A stretch of DNA of 64,000 bases from Palleronia pelagia (GCF_900110115.1 NZ_FOCM01000001.1:496001-560000); one strand, 5' to 3'. Positions 34,083 to 43,229 are shown, counted from the stretch's first letter. Program-made: numbers and translations. The notes: generated from the sequence alone by a model not told the origin.

Positions 34083-35555
34083 GTGCTGACACTTGCCGTT
34101 CTCATCCCGCTTCTTGCCGCCGCCGTGCTGGCGTTGGCGCCCGTCGGCGCAGGCGCCGCCCGCTGGACGGCTACGGGCGCGCCCGCGCTGTCGCTGCTGG
34201 CGCTGATCGCCGTCTGGGCCGGCGGGGGCGAGGGGTTCCGCGCGGTGGCCGAGGCGCCGTGGATACCGACGCTGGGCATTGCCTGGCGCGTGGGCGTAGA
34301 CGGCATGTCGCTGGCGCTGGCGCTGATGAGCGCGCTGATCTTCGTGGCAGCCTCGGCCTGGCCGATGGAGGTGCACCACCCGCGCAGCTACTACGCGTGG
34401 ATGGCGTTCCTCGCCGGGGTCTCGATCGGGCTGTTCGTGACCCTGGACCTGATCGTCTTCTACGTGTTCTTCGATCTGAGCCTCGTGGGAATGTATTTCC
34501 TCATCGGGCGCTGGGGCCACGGCGAGGCGCAGCACGCAGCGCTGAAGTTCTTCATCTACACGCTGGCCGGGTCGCTTCTGATCCTGATCGGCATCATCGT
34601 GCTGGCGCTGAACATGCCGCAGATGACTTTCGACATGCGCGCCATCATCGACAGCCCGCCGCTGGCCGCCGCTGGCATGGTGCCGGGGCTGATCTTTCTG
34701 GCCTTCGTCGTCGGGTTCGGGATCAAGACGCCGGTCTTTCCGGTCCATACCTGGCTTCCGCCCGCCCACGTGAACGCGCCGGGGCCGGCCTCGGCGATCC
34801 TGGCGGGGGTGCTTCTGAAGATGGGGACCTACGGGCTGATCCGGATGCCGATGCAGATGATGCCCGAGACCTTCGCGCGGTGGGCGCTGCCGCTGGCCGT
34901 GGTCGGGGTCATCTCGATCCTGTGGGGCAGCATCGTCGCCTTCGCGCAGGACAACTTGAAACGGCGCATCGCCTACACCTCGGTCAACCACATGGGATAC
35001 ACCGTGCTGGGCATCGCGGTGGCGGGATCGGCGCTGGGGTCCGAGGCCGCGCGGCAGATGGCGCTGACCGGCGCGGTGGTCGAGATGATCGCCCATGGCC
35101 TGATCACCGGCGCGCTGTTCCTGGTGGCGGGCGCGGTCTGGCAGCGGGCGGGCGACTATCACCTGCCCAATTTTGGCGGGCTGGCGGGACCCGCGCCGCG
35201 CCTGACGGGGGCCGCGACGCTGGCGGCCTTCGCGTCGCTGGGGCTGCCGGGCCTGGCCGGATTCGTGGCCGAGCTGCATATCTTCCTCGGCACCTTCGCC
35301 GTCTATCCGTGGCTTGGGGCGATCGGCCTTCTGGGCATCCTGATCACCGCCGCGCTGTTCTTGCGGATGATCCGGCAGATGTTCTTCGGCGACATGCCGA
35401 AGGAGCGGGCGGGCTTCACCGACCTGACCGGGACCGAGACGGCGCTTCTGGCGGGGCTTCTGGCGCTGGTGGTGCTGATCGGCATCTGGCCCGCCTGGCT
35501 TCTTGAGCTGATCGACGCGGCGGCGCTGATCCCCGTGCTTGGCCCGGGGGGCTGA
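34083..35555 (+). CDS. nuoM: Complex I-like antiporter subunit M (NuoM family)
   Basis: 490 aa, GTG start. The family signature GFGIKTPVFPVHTWLP with K215 is intact, followed by VNAPGPASAILAGVLLKMGTYG. The usual WE motif is conservatively changed to D131 in FFDLSLVGMYFLIGRWG. About 14 helices are predicted. It follows NuoL by four bases. Confidence 0.87.
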   Translation: MLTLAVLIPLLAAAVLALAPVGAGAARWTATGAPALSLLALIAVWAGGGEGFRAVAEAPWIPTLGIAWRVGVDGMSLALALMSALIFVAASAWPMEVHHPRSYYAWMAFLAGVSIGLFVTLDLIVFYVFFDLSLVGMYFLIGRWGHGEAQHAALKFFIYTLAGSLLILIGIIVLALNMPQMTFDMRAIIDSPPLAAAGMVPGLIFLAFVVGFGIKTPVFPVHTWLPPAHVNAPGPASAILAGVLLKMGTYGLIRMPMQMMPETFARWALPLAVVGVISILWGSIVAFAQDNLKRRIAYTSVNHMGYTVLGIAVAGSALGSEAARQMALTGAVVEMIAHGLITGALFLVAGAVWQRAGDYHLPNFGGLAGPAPRLTGAATLAAFASLGLPGLAGFVAELHIFLGTFAVYPWLGAIGLLGILITAALFLRMIRQMFFGDMPKERAGFTDLTGTETALLAGLLALVVLIGIWPAWLLELIDAAALIPVLGPGG

Positions 35556-35556
35556 C

Positions 35557-36948
35557 ATGCCCATCGGCGATCTCGCCCCGGAACTGGCGGTCCTGCTGAC
35601 GGCGGTGGCCGTGTTGCTGCTGGCGATGGTGCTGCCGCAGCGGCGCCATGGCTGGTGCGCCGGGCTGGCCGTTCTGGGCCTTGGCCTGTCCATGGCGCTT
35701 GCGCTGGGGCAGGCGGGGGCCGAGCGGCTGACCTTTTCGGGCACCTATGCCCTGGACCCGGCGACGACATGGGCGCGGCTGGCGATCCCGGGTCTTGCGA
35801 TCCTCTGCGCGGGGCTTGCGCCGCGCTGGCTGGCCACCGACCGGCGGCACGGGGAATTCTACGCCATGCTGCTGTTCTCGACCCTGGGCGCGCTGGCCAT
35901 GGCGGGCGCGGCAGACCTCATGCAGCTGGTCATGGGCGTGCTGCTGTCGTCGGTCACGGGATACGTGCTGGCCGCCTACCACCGCGACTGGGAGATATCG
36001 CTGGAAGCGGGGATGAAATACTTCCTCGTGGGCGCGCTGGCGAACGCCTTCCTGGTCATCGGCGTCGTCTTCGTCATGGGGATCGCCGGGAGCACCGATT
36101 ACGCGACGCTGTCGGGAGGGATCCCCGAGGACCCGCTGGCGCTGATCGGTCTGACGCTGGTGCTGACGGGGCTGTTCTTCAAGCTCGGCGCCGTGCCAGT
36201 GCACACCTGGGTGCCCGACGTGGCCGAGGGCGCGCCGGTCCCGGCCGCGGCGTTCCTGACGGTGGTCCCGAAACTGGCCGGGGCGGTCGCGCTTTACCGG
36301 CTGGTGCACCTGGCGCCGGGGCTTGCGGCCCTGCCGCTGCTGATTGCGCTGGTCGCGGCGGCGACCATGACGGTGGGCAATCTCACCGCGATCTGGCAGG
36401 ACGACCTGCGCCGGCTGATCGGCTGGTCCTCGGTCAGCCAGACCGGCTATGCGCTGATGGCCGTCGCGGTGGTCGGCGTGGCGCCCATGGCGCTTCCCGC
36501 GCTGCTGGGCTTCATGACGGTCTATGGCCTGGCCAACGTCGTGGCCTTCGCCGTGGTGGCCGAGCTGCGCGGGCGCACGCGGATCGCCGATTACCGCGGG
36601 CTGTTGCGGGCGCGTCCCGGCGCCGTGGTGGCCCTGACGCTGGCCTTCCTGTCGCTGGTGGGCATCCCGCCGCTGGCCGGGTTCCTGGGCAAGTTCGCAC
36701 TGTTTTCCGCAACGCTCGGCACCGGGTTCGGCTGGCTGGCGGTCGTCGCGGTCGCCAACACGGTCGTGTCGCTGTTCTACTACCTGCGGGTCATCGCGCC
36801 CGCGGTCTTCGCGGCGCCCGAGGGCCCGGTCGAGACGCTGGGCGGCTCGGCGCGGGCGGTGCTGTGGATCTCGGTCGCGATCCTGGTTGGCGCGACGGTC
36901 CTGTGGGCGCCCTTCTGGGCGTCGCTGGGGCAGGGGCTGCTGCCCTGA
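35557..36948 (+). CDS. nuoN: Complex I-like antiporter subunit N (NuoN family)
   Basis: 463 aa from ATG 35557. The second-half signature FFKLGAVPVHTWVPDVAEGAP (with its Lys) and the following VPKLAGAVALYR are kept. The conserved Glu of the LGLELLSLPVY region is lost (MGVLLSSVTGY at about residues 126-136), so one proton-loading site may be altered. It is the last gene of the operon and ends before a strong hairpin. Confidence 0.86.
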   Translation: MPIGDLAPELAVLLTAVAVLLLAMVLPQRRHGWCAGLAVLGLGLSMALALGQAGAERLTFSGTYALDPATTWARLAIPGLAILCAGLAPRWLATDRRHGEFYAMLLFSTLGALAMAGAADLMQLVMGVLLSSVTGYVLAAYHRDWEISLEAGMKYFLVGALANAFLVIGVVFVMGIAGSTDYATLSGGIPEDPLALIGLTLVLTGLFFKLGAVPVHTWVPDVAEGAPVPAAAFLTVVPKLAGAVALYRLVHLAPGLAALPLLIALVAAATMTVGNLTAIWQDDLRRLIGWSSVSQTGYALMAVAVVGVAPMALPALLGFMTVYGLANVVAFAVVAELRGRTRIADYRGLLRARPGAVVALTLAFLSLVGIPPLAGFLGKFALFSATLGTGFGWLAVVAVANTVVSLFYYLRVIAPAVFAAPEGPVETLGGSARAVLWISVAILVGATVLWAPFWASLGQGLLP

Positions 36949-36963
36949 GCCGTCTGCGCGCGT

Positions 36964-36994
36964 GACCGGCCCGGCCTTGGGGGCCGGACCGGTC
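36964..36994. terminator. Bidirectional hairpin between convergent operons
   Basis: GACCGGCCCGGCC (36964-36976) pairs with GGCCGGACCGGTC (36982-36994) with a single mismatch around a five-base loop. It sits between the ends of the complex I-like operon and the cusF-like gene. No long T-run follows, so efficiency is uncertain. Confidence 0.6.
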
Positions 36995-37001
36995 GGGCGG
37001 G

Positions 37002-37280
37002 TTACTTGGCCATCTCGACCACGGTGAGCTTGCCGTTCACCCGGTCTGCCGCGAAGGAAATCCGGTCACCTTCCGCAAGGTCGTCGATGGCGACGCTGTC
37101 CGAGACCTCGAAGACCATCTTCATGGCGGGCATGTCGAGATTGGCCAGCGGGCCGTGGTCGATGGTCAGCTTGTTCCACTGCCGGTCGATCTTGGTGATC
37201 GTGCCGTCGGCGAAATGCCCGTCGGCCAGGGCAGGGGCAGCCGCCAGGGCCAGCGCGGCGGCGAAGACGAAGTGTTTCAT
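37002..37280 (-). CDS. CusF-like periplasmic copper-binding protein
   Basis: 92 aa with a signal peptide (about residues 1-19, ending ALA). It is a small OB-fold CusF-type domain. The metal site residues are visible as W (QWNKL), followed by H in IDHGP and two Met in DMPAMKMVF, corresponding to the His/Met/Met plus Trp Cu(I)/Ag(I) site of CusF. It would carry Cu(I) in the periplasm. It is the last gene of the minus-strand run that starts at the lipoprotein at 40802. Confidence 0.85.
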   Translation of the reverse strand: MKHFVFAAALALAAAPALADGHFADGTITKIDRQWNKLTIDHGPLANLDMPAMKMVFEVSDSVAIDDLAEGDRISFAADRVNGKLTVVEMAK

Positions 37281-37296
37281 GTGAGATGTCCTTGGT

Positions 37297-37776
37297 TCAG
37301 TTGACGATGAGGGGGCCGTGCATGCCGGCGTCGTAGTGGCCGGGGATGAGGCAGGCGAACTGGAAGGTGCCCGCCTCGGCGAAGGTCCACAGGATCTCGC
37401 CGCTTTCGCCCGGTTCGAGATGCACGGCGTTGGGGTCGTCGTGCTCCATCTCGGGGAAGCGCTCCATCAGGGCCTTGTGCTCTTCGACGTTGGGCAGGGT
37501 ATCCATGACGAATTCGTGGGGAAGCGCGCCGGTATTCGTGATCGCCAGCCGCACGGTTTCGCCTTCCGAGACGTCCAGCGATGCGGGCTCGAAAATCATC
37601 CGGCCGTCCTCGGTCTCGGCCATTCGGATCTCGATGGTGCGCGTGGGCTCGCTCTCGGCGGGGCTGCCGATGGCCATGGCCGCGTGGCCATGTCCGCCGG
37701 CATGGGTGCCCGCGGCCATCAGGCCGGTGGGCAATGCCGCGGCAACCAGCGCCAGGGCAAGGAAAGGTCCGTTCAT
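37297..37776 (-). CDS. Cupredoxin-domain periplasmic blue copper protein
   Basis: 159 aa from ATG 37776. A signal peptide ends near MAAG, followed by a His-rich start (THAGGHGHAAM). It carries the cupredoxin fold with type 1 ligands: H in LPHEFVM, then C, H and M in FACLIPGHYDAGMHG. It resembles the cupredoxins found beside copper oxidases, and may pass electrons or copper to the multicopper oxidase encoded 31 bp upstream. Confidence 0.85.
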   Translation of the reverse strand: MNGPFLALALVAAALPTGLMAAGTHAGGHGHAAMAIGSPAESEPTRTIEIRMAETEDGRMIFEPASLDVSEGETVRLAITNTGALPHEFVMDTLPNVEEHKALMERFPEMEHDDPNAVHLEPGESGEILWTFAEAGTFQFACLIPGHYDAGMHGPLIVN

Positions 37777-37807
37777 TCGAGTGTCCTTCGTGTCAAAGAG
37801 GATCTTC

Positions 37808-39178
37808 TCATCCGTTGCCATGTCCGCCGTGCCCGCCATGGGCCCGCGGCGTGACGATGGTTTCGGGGGAGCTCTGGCGGGCGTGGTCCGGCAGTTCGCC
37901 GGTCCATTCCCAGGCTTCGGTGCCGGGCGGGTTCTGATACCAGCCGGGATCGGTGTAGTCGCCGGGCGCGATGCCGTCGCGCACCTTCACGACCGAGAAC
38001 ATGCCGCCCATCTCGAGCGGGCCGTGCGGGCCCCAGCCCGTCATCATCGGGATCGTGTTGTCCGGGATCTCCATCGACATCTCGGCCATGTCGGCCATCC
38101 CGGCCGTGCCCATGGGCATGTAGCCGGGGGTCTGGCGGCGGATCATCTGCGTCAGCCGCGACTTGTCGGCCCCGATGAAGGTCGGCAGGTCGTGGCCCAT
38201 GGCGTTCATCGTGTGGTGCGACTTGTGGCAGTGGATCGCCCAGTCGCCCTCGTGCACGGCGTCGAATTCGTAGGCGCGCATGGCGCCCACGGGGATGTCG
38301 ATGCTGACCTCGGGCCAGCGCGCCGTCTCCGGCACCCAGCCGCCATCTGTGCAGGTGACCTCGAAATCGTAGCCGTGCATGTGGATCGGGTGGTTGGTCA
38401 TCGTCAGGTTGCCGCAGCGCACGCGCACCCGGTCGCCCTTTGCCACCACCAGCGGGTCGATGTCCGGGAAGATCCGGCTGTTCCAGGTCCACATGTTGAA
38501 GTTCGTCATCTCGGCCACGCGGGGGATGTAGGTGCCCGGGTCGATGTCGTAGGCCGCCAGCAGGAAGGCGAAGTCGCGGTCGACGGGCATGAAGTCCGGG
38601 TCGCGCGGATGCACGATGAAGAGGCCCATCATCCCCATGGCCATCTGCACCATCTCGTCGGCGTGGGGGTGATACATGAAGGTGCCGGATTTCGTCAGGT
38701 CGAACTCGTAGACGAAGGTCTTGCCGGGCGGGATCGCGGGGTGCGACAGGCCGCCCACGCCATCCATGCCCGATGGCAGTATCAGCCCGTGCCAGTGCAC
38801 CGACGTGTGTTCGGGCAGGCGGTTGGTCACGTAGATGCGCACCCTTTCGCCCTCGACCGCCTCGATCGTCGGGCCGGTGGACTGGCCGTTATAGCCCCAC
38901 AGCCGCGCGATCATGCCGTTGGCCATGACCCGTTCCACCGGCTCGGCCACGAGGTGGAATTCCTTTACGTTGCCGTTCATCCGCCAAGGCAGCGACCAGC
39001 CGTTCAGCGTGACCACGGGGTTGTAGTCGGGGCCCTGGCCCGGGCGCGGCGGAACCTGCGTCGCCGCGTCGTTCACGACGGCCAGTTCCGGCAGGTCGCG
39101 GAACCGGGTCTGGGCGGTGGCGGCCGAGGCCAGGACGGCGCCGGCCCCGGCGGTGAGCATCTGTCTGCGGTTGATCAT
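37808..39178 (-). CDS. Multicopper oxidase (copper resistance type)
   Basis: 456 aa with a twin-arginine signal (INRRQMLTAGAGAVLASAATA). The three-domain laccase fold is indicated by the four ligand clusters: HWHG, YHPHADE, HPIHMHG and HCHKSHHTM, which supply the type 1 and trinuclear copper centres. The C-terminal region is Met/His-rich (MGTAGMADMAEMSME; HGGHGGHGNG). These enzymes oxidise periplasmic Cu(I) to less toxic Cu(II). ATGA overlap with the upstream TolC-like gene indicates one operon. Confidence 0.9.
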   Translation of the reverse strand: MINRRQMLTAGAGAVLASAATAQTRFRDLPELAVVNDAATQVPPRPGQGPDYNPVVTLNGWSLPWRMNGNVKEFHLVAEPVERVMANGMIARLWGYNGQSTGPTIEAVEGERVRIYVTNRLPEHTSVHWHGLILPSGMDGVGGLSHPAIPPGKTFVYEFDLTKSGTFMYHPHADEMVQMAMGMMGLFIVHPRDPDFMPVDRDFAFLLAAYDIDPGTYIPRVAEMTNFNMWTWNSRIFPDIDPLVVAKGDRVRVRCGNLTMTNHPIHMHGYDFEVTCTDGGWVPETARWPEVSIDIPVGAMRAYEFDAVHEGDWAIHCHKSHHTMNAMGHDLPTFIGADKSRLTQMIRRQTPGYMPMGTAGMADMAEMSMEIPDNTIPMMTGWGPHGPLEMGGMFSVVKVRDGIAPGDYTDPGWYQNPPGTEAWEWTGELPDHARQSSPETIVTPRAHGGHGGHGNG

Positions 39179-40587
39179 TCGGTGTCTCCTTCTGCGGCGC
39201 CGCCCCAGATCGCCGCCGAAACGGCAACCTCGGCGCGCCAGTAATCCGCCTTGGCCTCGGCCGCGCCCAGCTCGGCCTCGAGGGCTTCGCGCGCATCCGC
39301 GATCAGCTCGAAGGTCGAGGTGAGCATGCCGTTGTAGCTTTTGAGCGCTTCCTCATCGATGGTGCGGCGCAGCGGCAGCACCTGGTCGCGCCAGTGCCGC
39401 GCGATGTCGTAGCGGCCCTCAACGGCGGCATGGGCCGCGCGCGCCTCGGCCCGCGCGTCGATGGCCGTCTGCGCCAGCGCGTTGGCGGCGTGAAGATAGG
39501 CCATCTGTCCCCGCCGGCCCTTCAACGCGGCGGTGTCATAAAGCGGGATCTCGAACCCGATCTCGAGCACCGGGGTGGTCTCGGTCTCGCGGCCCGCGTC
39601 GCCGTCGGTCCGCTCGACCTCGACCCCCGCGGCCAGCGCGATGTCCGAGATCATGCGCGTCTGTCCGTCGAGCCGGTATTCCCGGGCCACGCGGTCCAGC
39701 GCGAGGCGACCGGCCGCGATGTCCACGCGGTGCTCCAGCGCCATGCGTTCCACGTTGGCGCGGCCCGGTCGGCGGCCGGGTAGGGATGGCAGGCGGTCGG
39801 GCACGTAGAAGGTGGCTTCGGGACCGCTGAGCCCCATGAGCCGCGCCAGCCTTTCCTTGGCCAGCCGCGCCTCGAGCCGGGCCTCGGCGCGTTCGGCGGC
39901 CAGCGCGGCGGTGAAGGCGTATTCGCGCGCCTGGTCCGACGCGCTCAGGGCACCGGTGCGGCCCAGCTCGGCCGCCAGTTCCGACGCGGCGTCGGCCGTG
40001 CCCTGCGCGCGTCCCACGAGGGCGGCGGCCTCGAAGGCCGCGACCGCGTCGATCCACGCCAGCCTCGTCTCCCACGCGAGCGCAAGCGTCGCCGCCAGGA
40101 CGTTGAGCTGGGCGATCTGGAAATCGGTCATCGCCAAGGCACCGCGCTGCTTGCGCGTGGCGAGATCCAGGAGCGAGCCGACGATGACGGCCTCGAAGGC
40201 ATCGGCGATGCCGACCTCGCCGATCCCGCTGATCCCGACGGCCAGCGCCGGGTTGGGGCCAAGCCCGGTTTCCCAGACATCGGCGGCGGCGAAGCCGAGA
40301 TCGGCGAAGGCCGCCTGCAAGCCGCGGTTGTTCATCAGCGCGACCTGCACGGCGGTATCGGGCCCGATGGTCTTGCCGGCGATCAGCGCCTTGACCCGTG
40401 CCTCGTTCGCGGCCAGCTCGGCGCTGTTCTGCGCCCAGGTCGGGCTGGCGCCCGTCGCATCGCGCGATTTCGAACTCAGAAGCGCGAAGCCCGGCCGCGG
40501 GTCCGAGCCGGCGCCGACCAGCGCGGTGTCCGCGCAGGCGGCCAGCAGGGCGGGGAGGGCGAGCGCCGTTACGGATAGCAGTCTCAT
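39175..40587 (-). CDS. TolC-family outer-membrane lipoprotein
   Basis: 470 aa from ATG 40587, which gives a lipoprotein signal (LPALLAAC). A 548-aa extension upstream would run through the small lipoprotein gene in another frame and was rejected. Long Ala/Glu-rich helices with two TolC-type repeats are seen (about residues 120-280 and 320-460). Such proteins often appear beside copper oxidases without a CusA/CusB pump, as here; it may help place copper or the oxidase at the outer membrane. Confidence 0.82.
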   Translation of the reverse strand: MRLLSVTALALPALLAACADTALVGAGSDPRPGFALLSSKSRDATGASPTWAQNSAELAANEARVKALIAGKTIGPDTAVQVALMNNRGLQAAFADLGFAAADVWETGLGPNPALAVGISGIGEVGIADAFEAVIVGSLLDLATRKQRGALAMTDFQIAQLNVLAATLALAWETRLAWIDAVAAFEAAALVGRAQGTADAASELAAELGRTGALSASDQAREYAFTAALAAERAEARLEARLAKERLARLMGLSGPEATFYVPDRLPSLPGRRPGRANVERMALEHRVDIAAGRLALDRVAREYRLDGQTRMISDIALAAGVEVERTDGDAGRETETTPVLEIGFEIPLYDTAALKGRRGQMAYLHAANALAQTAIDARAEARAAHAAVEGRYDIARHWRDQVLPLRRTIDEEALKSYNGMLTSTFELIADAREALEAELGAAEAKADYWRAEVAVSAAIWGGAAEGDTE

Positions 40588-40802
40588 GATCCGCCCCCCG
40601 GGGCCTGGCGGTCGTTCAGCCGCCGCCAGTCGGCGGGCGCCTCGACCCGACGTGGCTGGTAGGACAGGACCGGTTCGGTCGGTGCGGTCCCGGTGGCGCG
40701 CGTGTCGGCCGGTCCGATGAAGGCCGCGCTTTGCGGAAGGTCCGGCAGCGGCGCGCAGCCGGCCAGAAGAAACGGCACGGTGGCCGCGAGTCGGAAAGTC
40801 AT
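40584..40802 (-). CDS. Small lipoprotein of the copper operon
   Basis: 72 aa. The signal ends in a lipobox (FLLAGC), so it is probably a lipoprotein with a Pro-rich, unstructured mature part. Its stop overlaps the ATG of the TolC-family gene by four bases, and it seems to start the operon running down to cusF. Family not recognised. Confidence 0.65.
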   Translation of the reverse strand: MTFRLAATVPFLLAGCAPLPDLPQSAAFIGPADTRATGTAPTEPVLSYQPRRVEAPADWRRLNDRQAPGGGS

Positions 40803-40857
40803 GAATTGCCTCTGGGTCCAAGTAACGTTCGCGCCGGGCGGGGCCGGCAGGACGCGC

Positions 40858-41235
40858 TCAGGCCTTCGGAGGCCGTCTCAGCCCGGTCGGGTCGATGAGG
40901 TTCGCCCCGGCGGCGACCATGGGATCATGCTCGGCCATGGTCAGACGGGATGCGGCGGTAGCGATGCTTGGCAGAATTTCGGTGGCGATCCCGAAGGTCC
41001 CGATGCAGCACATGCCCGAGGCGGTCTGCTGCGTGTCGGAGTCCGGCAGCGCGGCGTCGGCGCCATGCATCCCCGCGTGATGGGCTGCGTGCGCCGCATC
41101 CGACAGGGTGCCGACGGCCACGGTTGGCGCCATGCAGTCAACCGAGTTTGCCCGCGCCAACGCTGGCTCGATGCCCAAGACCAGCAAGGCCAGGGCAAAG
41201 GTCAATCGGGTAAGGAAGGCGCGAACTACGGTCAT
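40858..41235 (-). CDS. Secreted His/Met/Cys-containing protein (DUF2946-like)
   Basis: 125 aa with a signal peptide (about residues 1-27). The mature part carries His pairs (HAAHHAGMHG), two adjacent Cys (GMCC) and a C-terminus ending GLRRPPKA. This resembles the small exported proteins of DUF2946 type found with copper genes, which may bind metal. The match is weak and by eye only. It precedes the lipoprotein gene by 55 bp and may be in the same transcript. Confidence 0.55.
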   Translation of the reverse strand: MTVVRAFLTRLTFALALLVLGIEPALARANSVDCMAPTVAVGTLSDAAHAAHHAGMHGADAALPDSDTQQTASGMCCIGTFGIATEILPSIATAASRLTMAEHDPMVAAGANLIDPTGLRRPPKA

Positions 41236-41365
41236 ATCGGCCGCCAGATTGCCGGCTTCCGGGCATCTGGCAAGATGTATTCGTGAGGGCGGGCGAAAGG
41301 CGCCGTCACTTGCGCGTGATGCCGCCGGTGCCCGGCCTGCCTTTTCTTCCGGCGATGGGCCGCGC

Positions 41366-42067
41366 TCATTCGGGACCTTCCGGGCCGCCCCCTTCGCGCC
41401 GGTCTTTCCTGCGGCGCAGGGCCAGGACGACCAGCGGCAGGGCGGTCAGCAGGCCGAGCCCGATGGCGAGCCATTCGGCCGCCCCGGCATCCCCGTCCAT
41501 GGCGATGCTTCCGAAATGCGCCAGCACGAAGCTTGCCGGCAGGATACCGGCCAGCGTGGCCAGCGCGAACCGCCAGAAATGCAGGCGGCTGAGCCCGGCC
41601 GCGTAGCTCATGGCGTCGAAGGACACGAAGGGCAGCAGGCGGCTGGCGAAGACCGTCAGCGTCAGCGCGTTCTGCGAGCCCAGCAGACCGTAATCGGCCT
41701 TGTCGCCCAGGATGCGTTCGACCGTCCGGCGCCCCACGAACCGGGCGATCAGGAAGGCGGTGATGGCCCCGATCTCGGAGCCGATGGCGACATAGGCCGC
41801 GCCCGCGTAATGGCCGTAGGCGGCGCCCGCCGCCAGGGCGATCGGCGCGCTGGGGATCGGGCTGGCCACCACCGCGGCCGTCATCAGGCCGATCACCGCG
41901 ACCGGCCCCCAGGGTCCGGCCGCGTCCACCCAGCGGGTGATGGTGGTCCTGTCGATGCCGGTGGGCAGCCAATCCATCAGCCATGCCAAGAGCAGCCCGG
42001 CGAGCAGCAGGGCGCCCACGCCCGCGGCGACGCGGCGCGCCGTCAGCCCTGCGGCGGCCCGCGTCAT
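41366..42067 (-). CDS. TVP38/TMEM64 (VTT/SNARE-associated) membrane protein
   Basis: 233 aa from ATG 42067. Five to six helices are predicted, with the VTT-domain signature VASPIPSAPIALAAGAAYG (about 67-85) and GSEIGAITAFLIARFVGR (about 96-113). Homologues are DedA-related membrane proteins of uncertain role, often found near metal-resistance genes. Its ATG overlaps the stop of the ion-channel gene by four bases, so the two are coupled. Confidence 0.8.
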   Translation of the reverse strand: MTRAAAGLTARRVAAGVGALLLAGLLLAWLMDWLPTGIDRTTITRWVDAAGPWGPVAVIGLMTAAVVASPIPSAPIALAAGAAYGHYAGAAYVAIGSEIGAITAFLIARFVGRRTVERILGDKADYGLLGSQNALTLTVFASRLLPFVSFDAMSYAAGLSRLHFWRFALATLAGILPASFVLAHFGSIAMDGDAGAAEWLAIGLGLLTALPLVVLALRRRKDRREGGGPEGPE

Positions 42068-42498
42068 TCCTGCTCGGCCTCGCGCCAGCTTTGGCGGCAG
42101 ACGCTGAACAGGTAGGTGGCCGACCATGTCAGCAGCATGAGCCCCCCGAGCGACTGAAGCATGGTGACGATCCGGATGTCGCCCGTCAGGTTGATGCGGG
42201 CAAGCCCCAGCGTGGTGAAGTTCACGCCGGTCAGGTAGATCACGTCGGCCCAGTCCAGCGGACCGGACGTGGTGCCCCCCAGGGCCTCCCAGCGCAGGAG
42301 CCACCGGTTCACCAGCGCGAAGACCAGGATCTCGGCCAGGTGAAGCAGCAGAAGGCCAAGGAAGGTGACGTGCACCGCGCGCGACGAGCCGGCTTGTGGG
42401 TTCGGCGCCAGCCGCCCCAGCGTGGTCAACGCGTGGTGGTGCACATGCCCCATGGCCGCGACAAGGCAGGTCCCGATGAGCAGCGCGGCGAGGGTCAT
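42064..42498 (-). CDS. Two-helix ion channel domain protein
   Basis: 144 aa from ATG 42498. Four hydrophobic stretches are seen. The last two frame a pore-loop-like segment (DVIYLTGVNFTTLGLARI, about residues 85-102) reminiscent of the T-x-G selectivity region of bacterial two-helix potassium channels, though the strict TVGYG motif is absent. A His cluster (MGHVHHHAL) is near the start. It may pass a cation in response to metal stress; that is inference. Confidence 0.6.
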   Translation of the reverse strand: MTLAALLIGTCLVAAMGHVHHHALTTLGRLAPNPQAGSSRAVHVTFLGLLLLHLAEILVFALVNRWLLRWEALGGTTSGPLDWADVIYLTGVNFTTLGLARINLTGDIRIVTMLQSLGGLMLLTWSATYLFSVCRQSWREAEQE

Positions 42499-42677
42499 GG
42501 CCGGGCCCTTTCCGCCCGATCCAGCGGACCACGATCGGTCGGGCCGTGCGTGTGCGTCGGAGTGGATGTCGGCGTGTCTGAGCCGGGATGAGAATGCTGG
42601 CGCATCTGGGATGTCCCCCTGTTTCGATCTGGCCCGGCCGCGCGGGCCGGTCCACCCTGCAACGCGCCGTCGCCGGA

Positions 42678-43229
42678 TCAGTTCTGATCGGCCGTGTCTC
42701 CCATCGGGCGGCCGTCCCGCATGGCGCCCTGCATCCAGCCCGCGCGCCCGGCGAAGTTGTCCACCTCGTCCGGGGTCACCGTCCCGTCGCCGTCGGAGTC
42801 GAGATGCTGGAACCGGTCGACCGTGCGCTCGCGCATCATCGCGGCGTGCCATCCCGCGAATTCGTCGAGGCTTAGCGCGCCGTCGTCGTTCGCGTCGTAT
42901 TCGTCGAGCCGGCCACGCAAGCTTTCGGCGCTCATGCCCTGTGGCATGCCATCCATCGTGCCCTGGCCCATCATCGTCATCATATCGCGATCCATCATCG
43001 CGCCCGCATCGCCACCGGCGCCGCCCATCGTGCCCGCGCCGTGCATCCGCTGCATCATGTGCCGCATGCCCTGCATCATGTCGTGGGGCGCGCCGTCCAT
43101 GGCGATGCCGCCACCTTGGCTGCCGGCGCCACCGGCATTGTCGCCATGATTGTGGCTTGCGGCCGCGGCGGCCCCGGCGGTCAGCGCCGTGATGGCAAGA
43201 ATTCCAGCGGTTCGTGCGAGTGTGGGCAT
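42678..43229 (-). CDS. EF-hand periplasmic protein with Met/His-rich region
   Basis: 183 aa from ATG 43229, chosen because GGAG lies six bases ahead; an ATG four codons earlier is possible. A signal peptide is followed by a His/Met-rich stretch (about residues 45-105, with repeated MM and HMM) and two classical EF-hand loops, DANDDGALSLDE and DSDGDGTVTPDE. It therefore probably binds Ca and perhaps Cu in the periplasm. It is divergent from the two-component system. Confidence 0.78.
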   Translation of the reverse strand: MPTLARTAGILAITALTAGAAAAASHNHGDNAGGAGSQGGGIAMDGAPHDMMQGMRHMMQRMHGAGTMGGAGGDAGAMMDRDMMTMMGQGTMDGMPQGMSAESLRGRLDEYDANDDGALSLDEFAGWHAAMMRERTVDRFQHLDSDGDGTVTPDEVDNFAGRAGWMQGAMRDGRPMGDTADQN

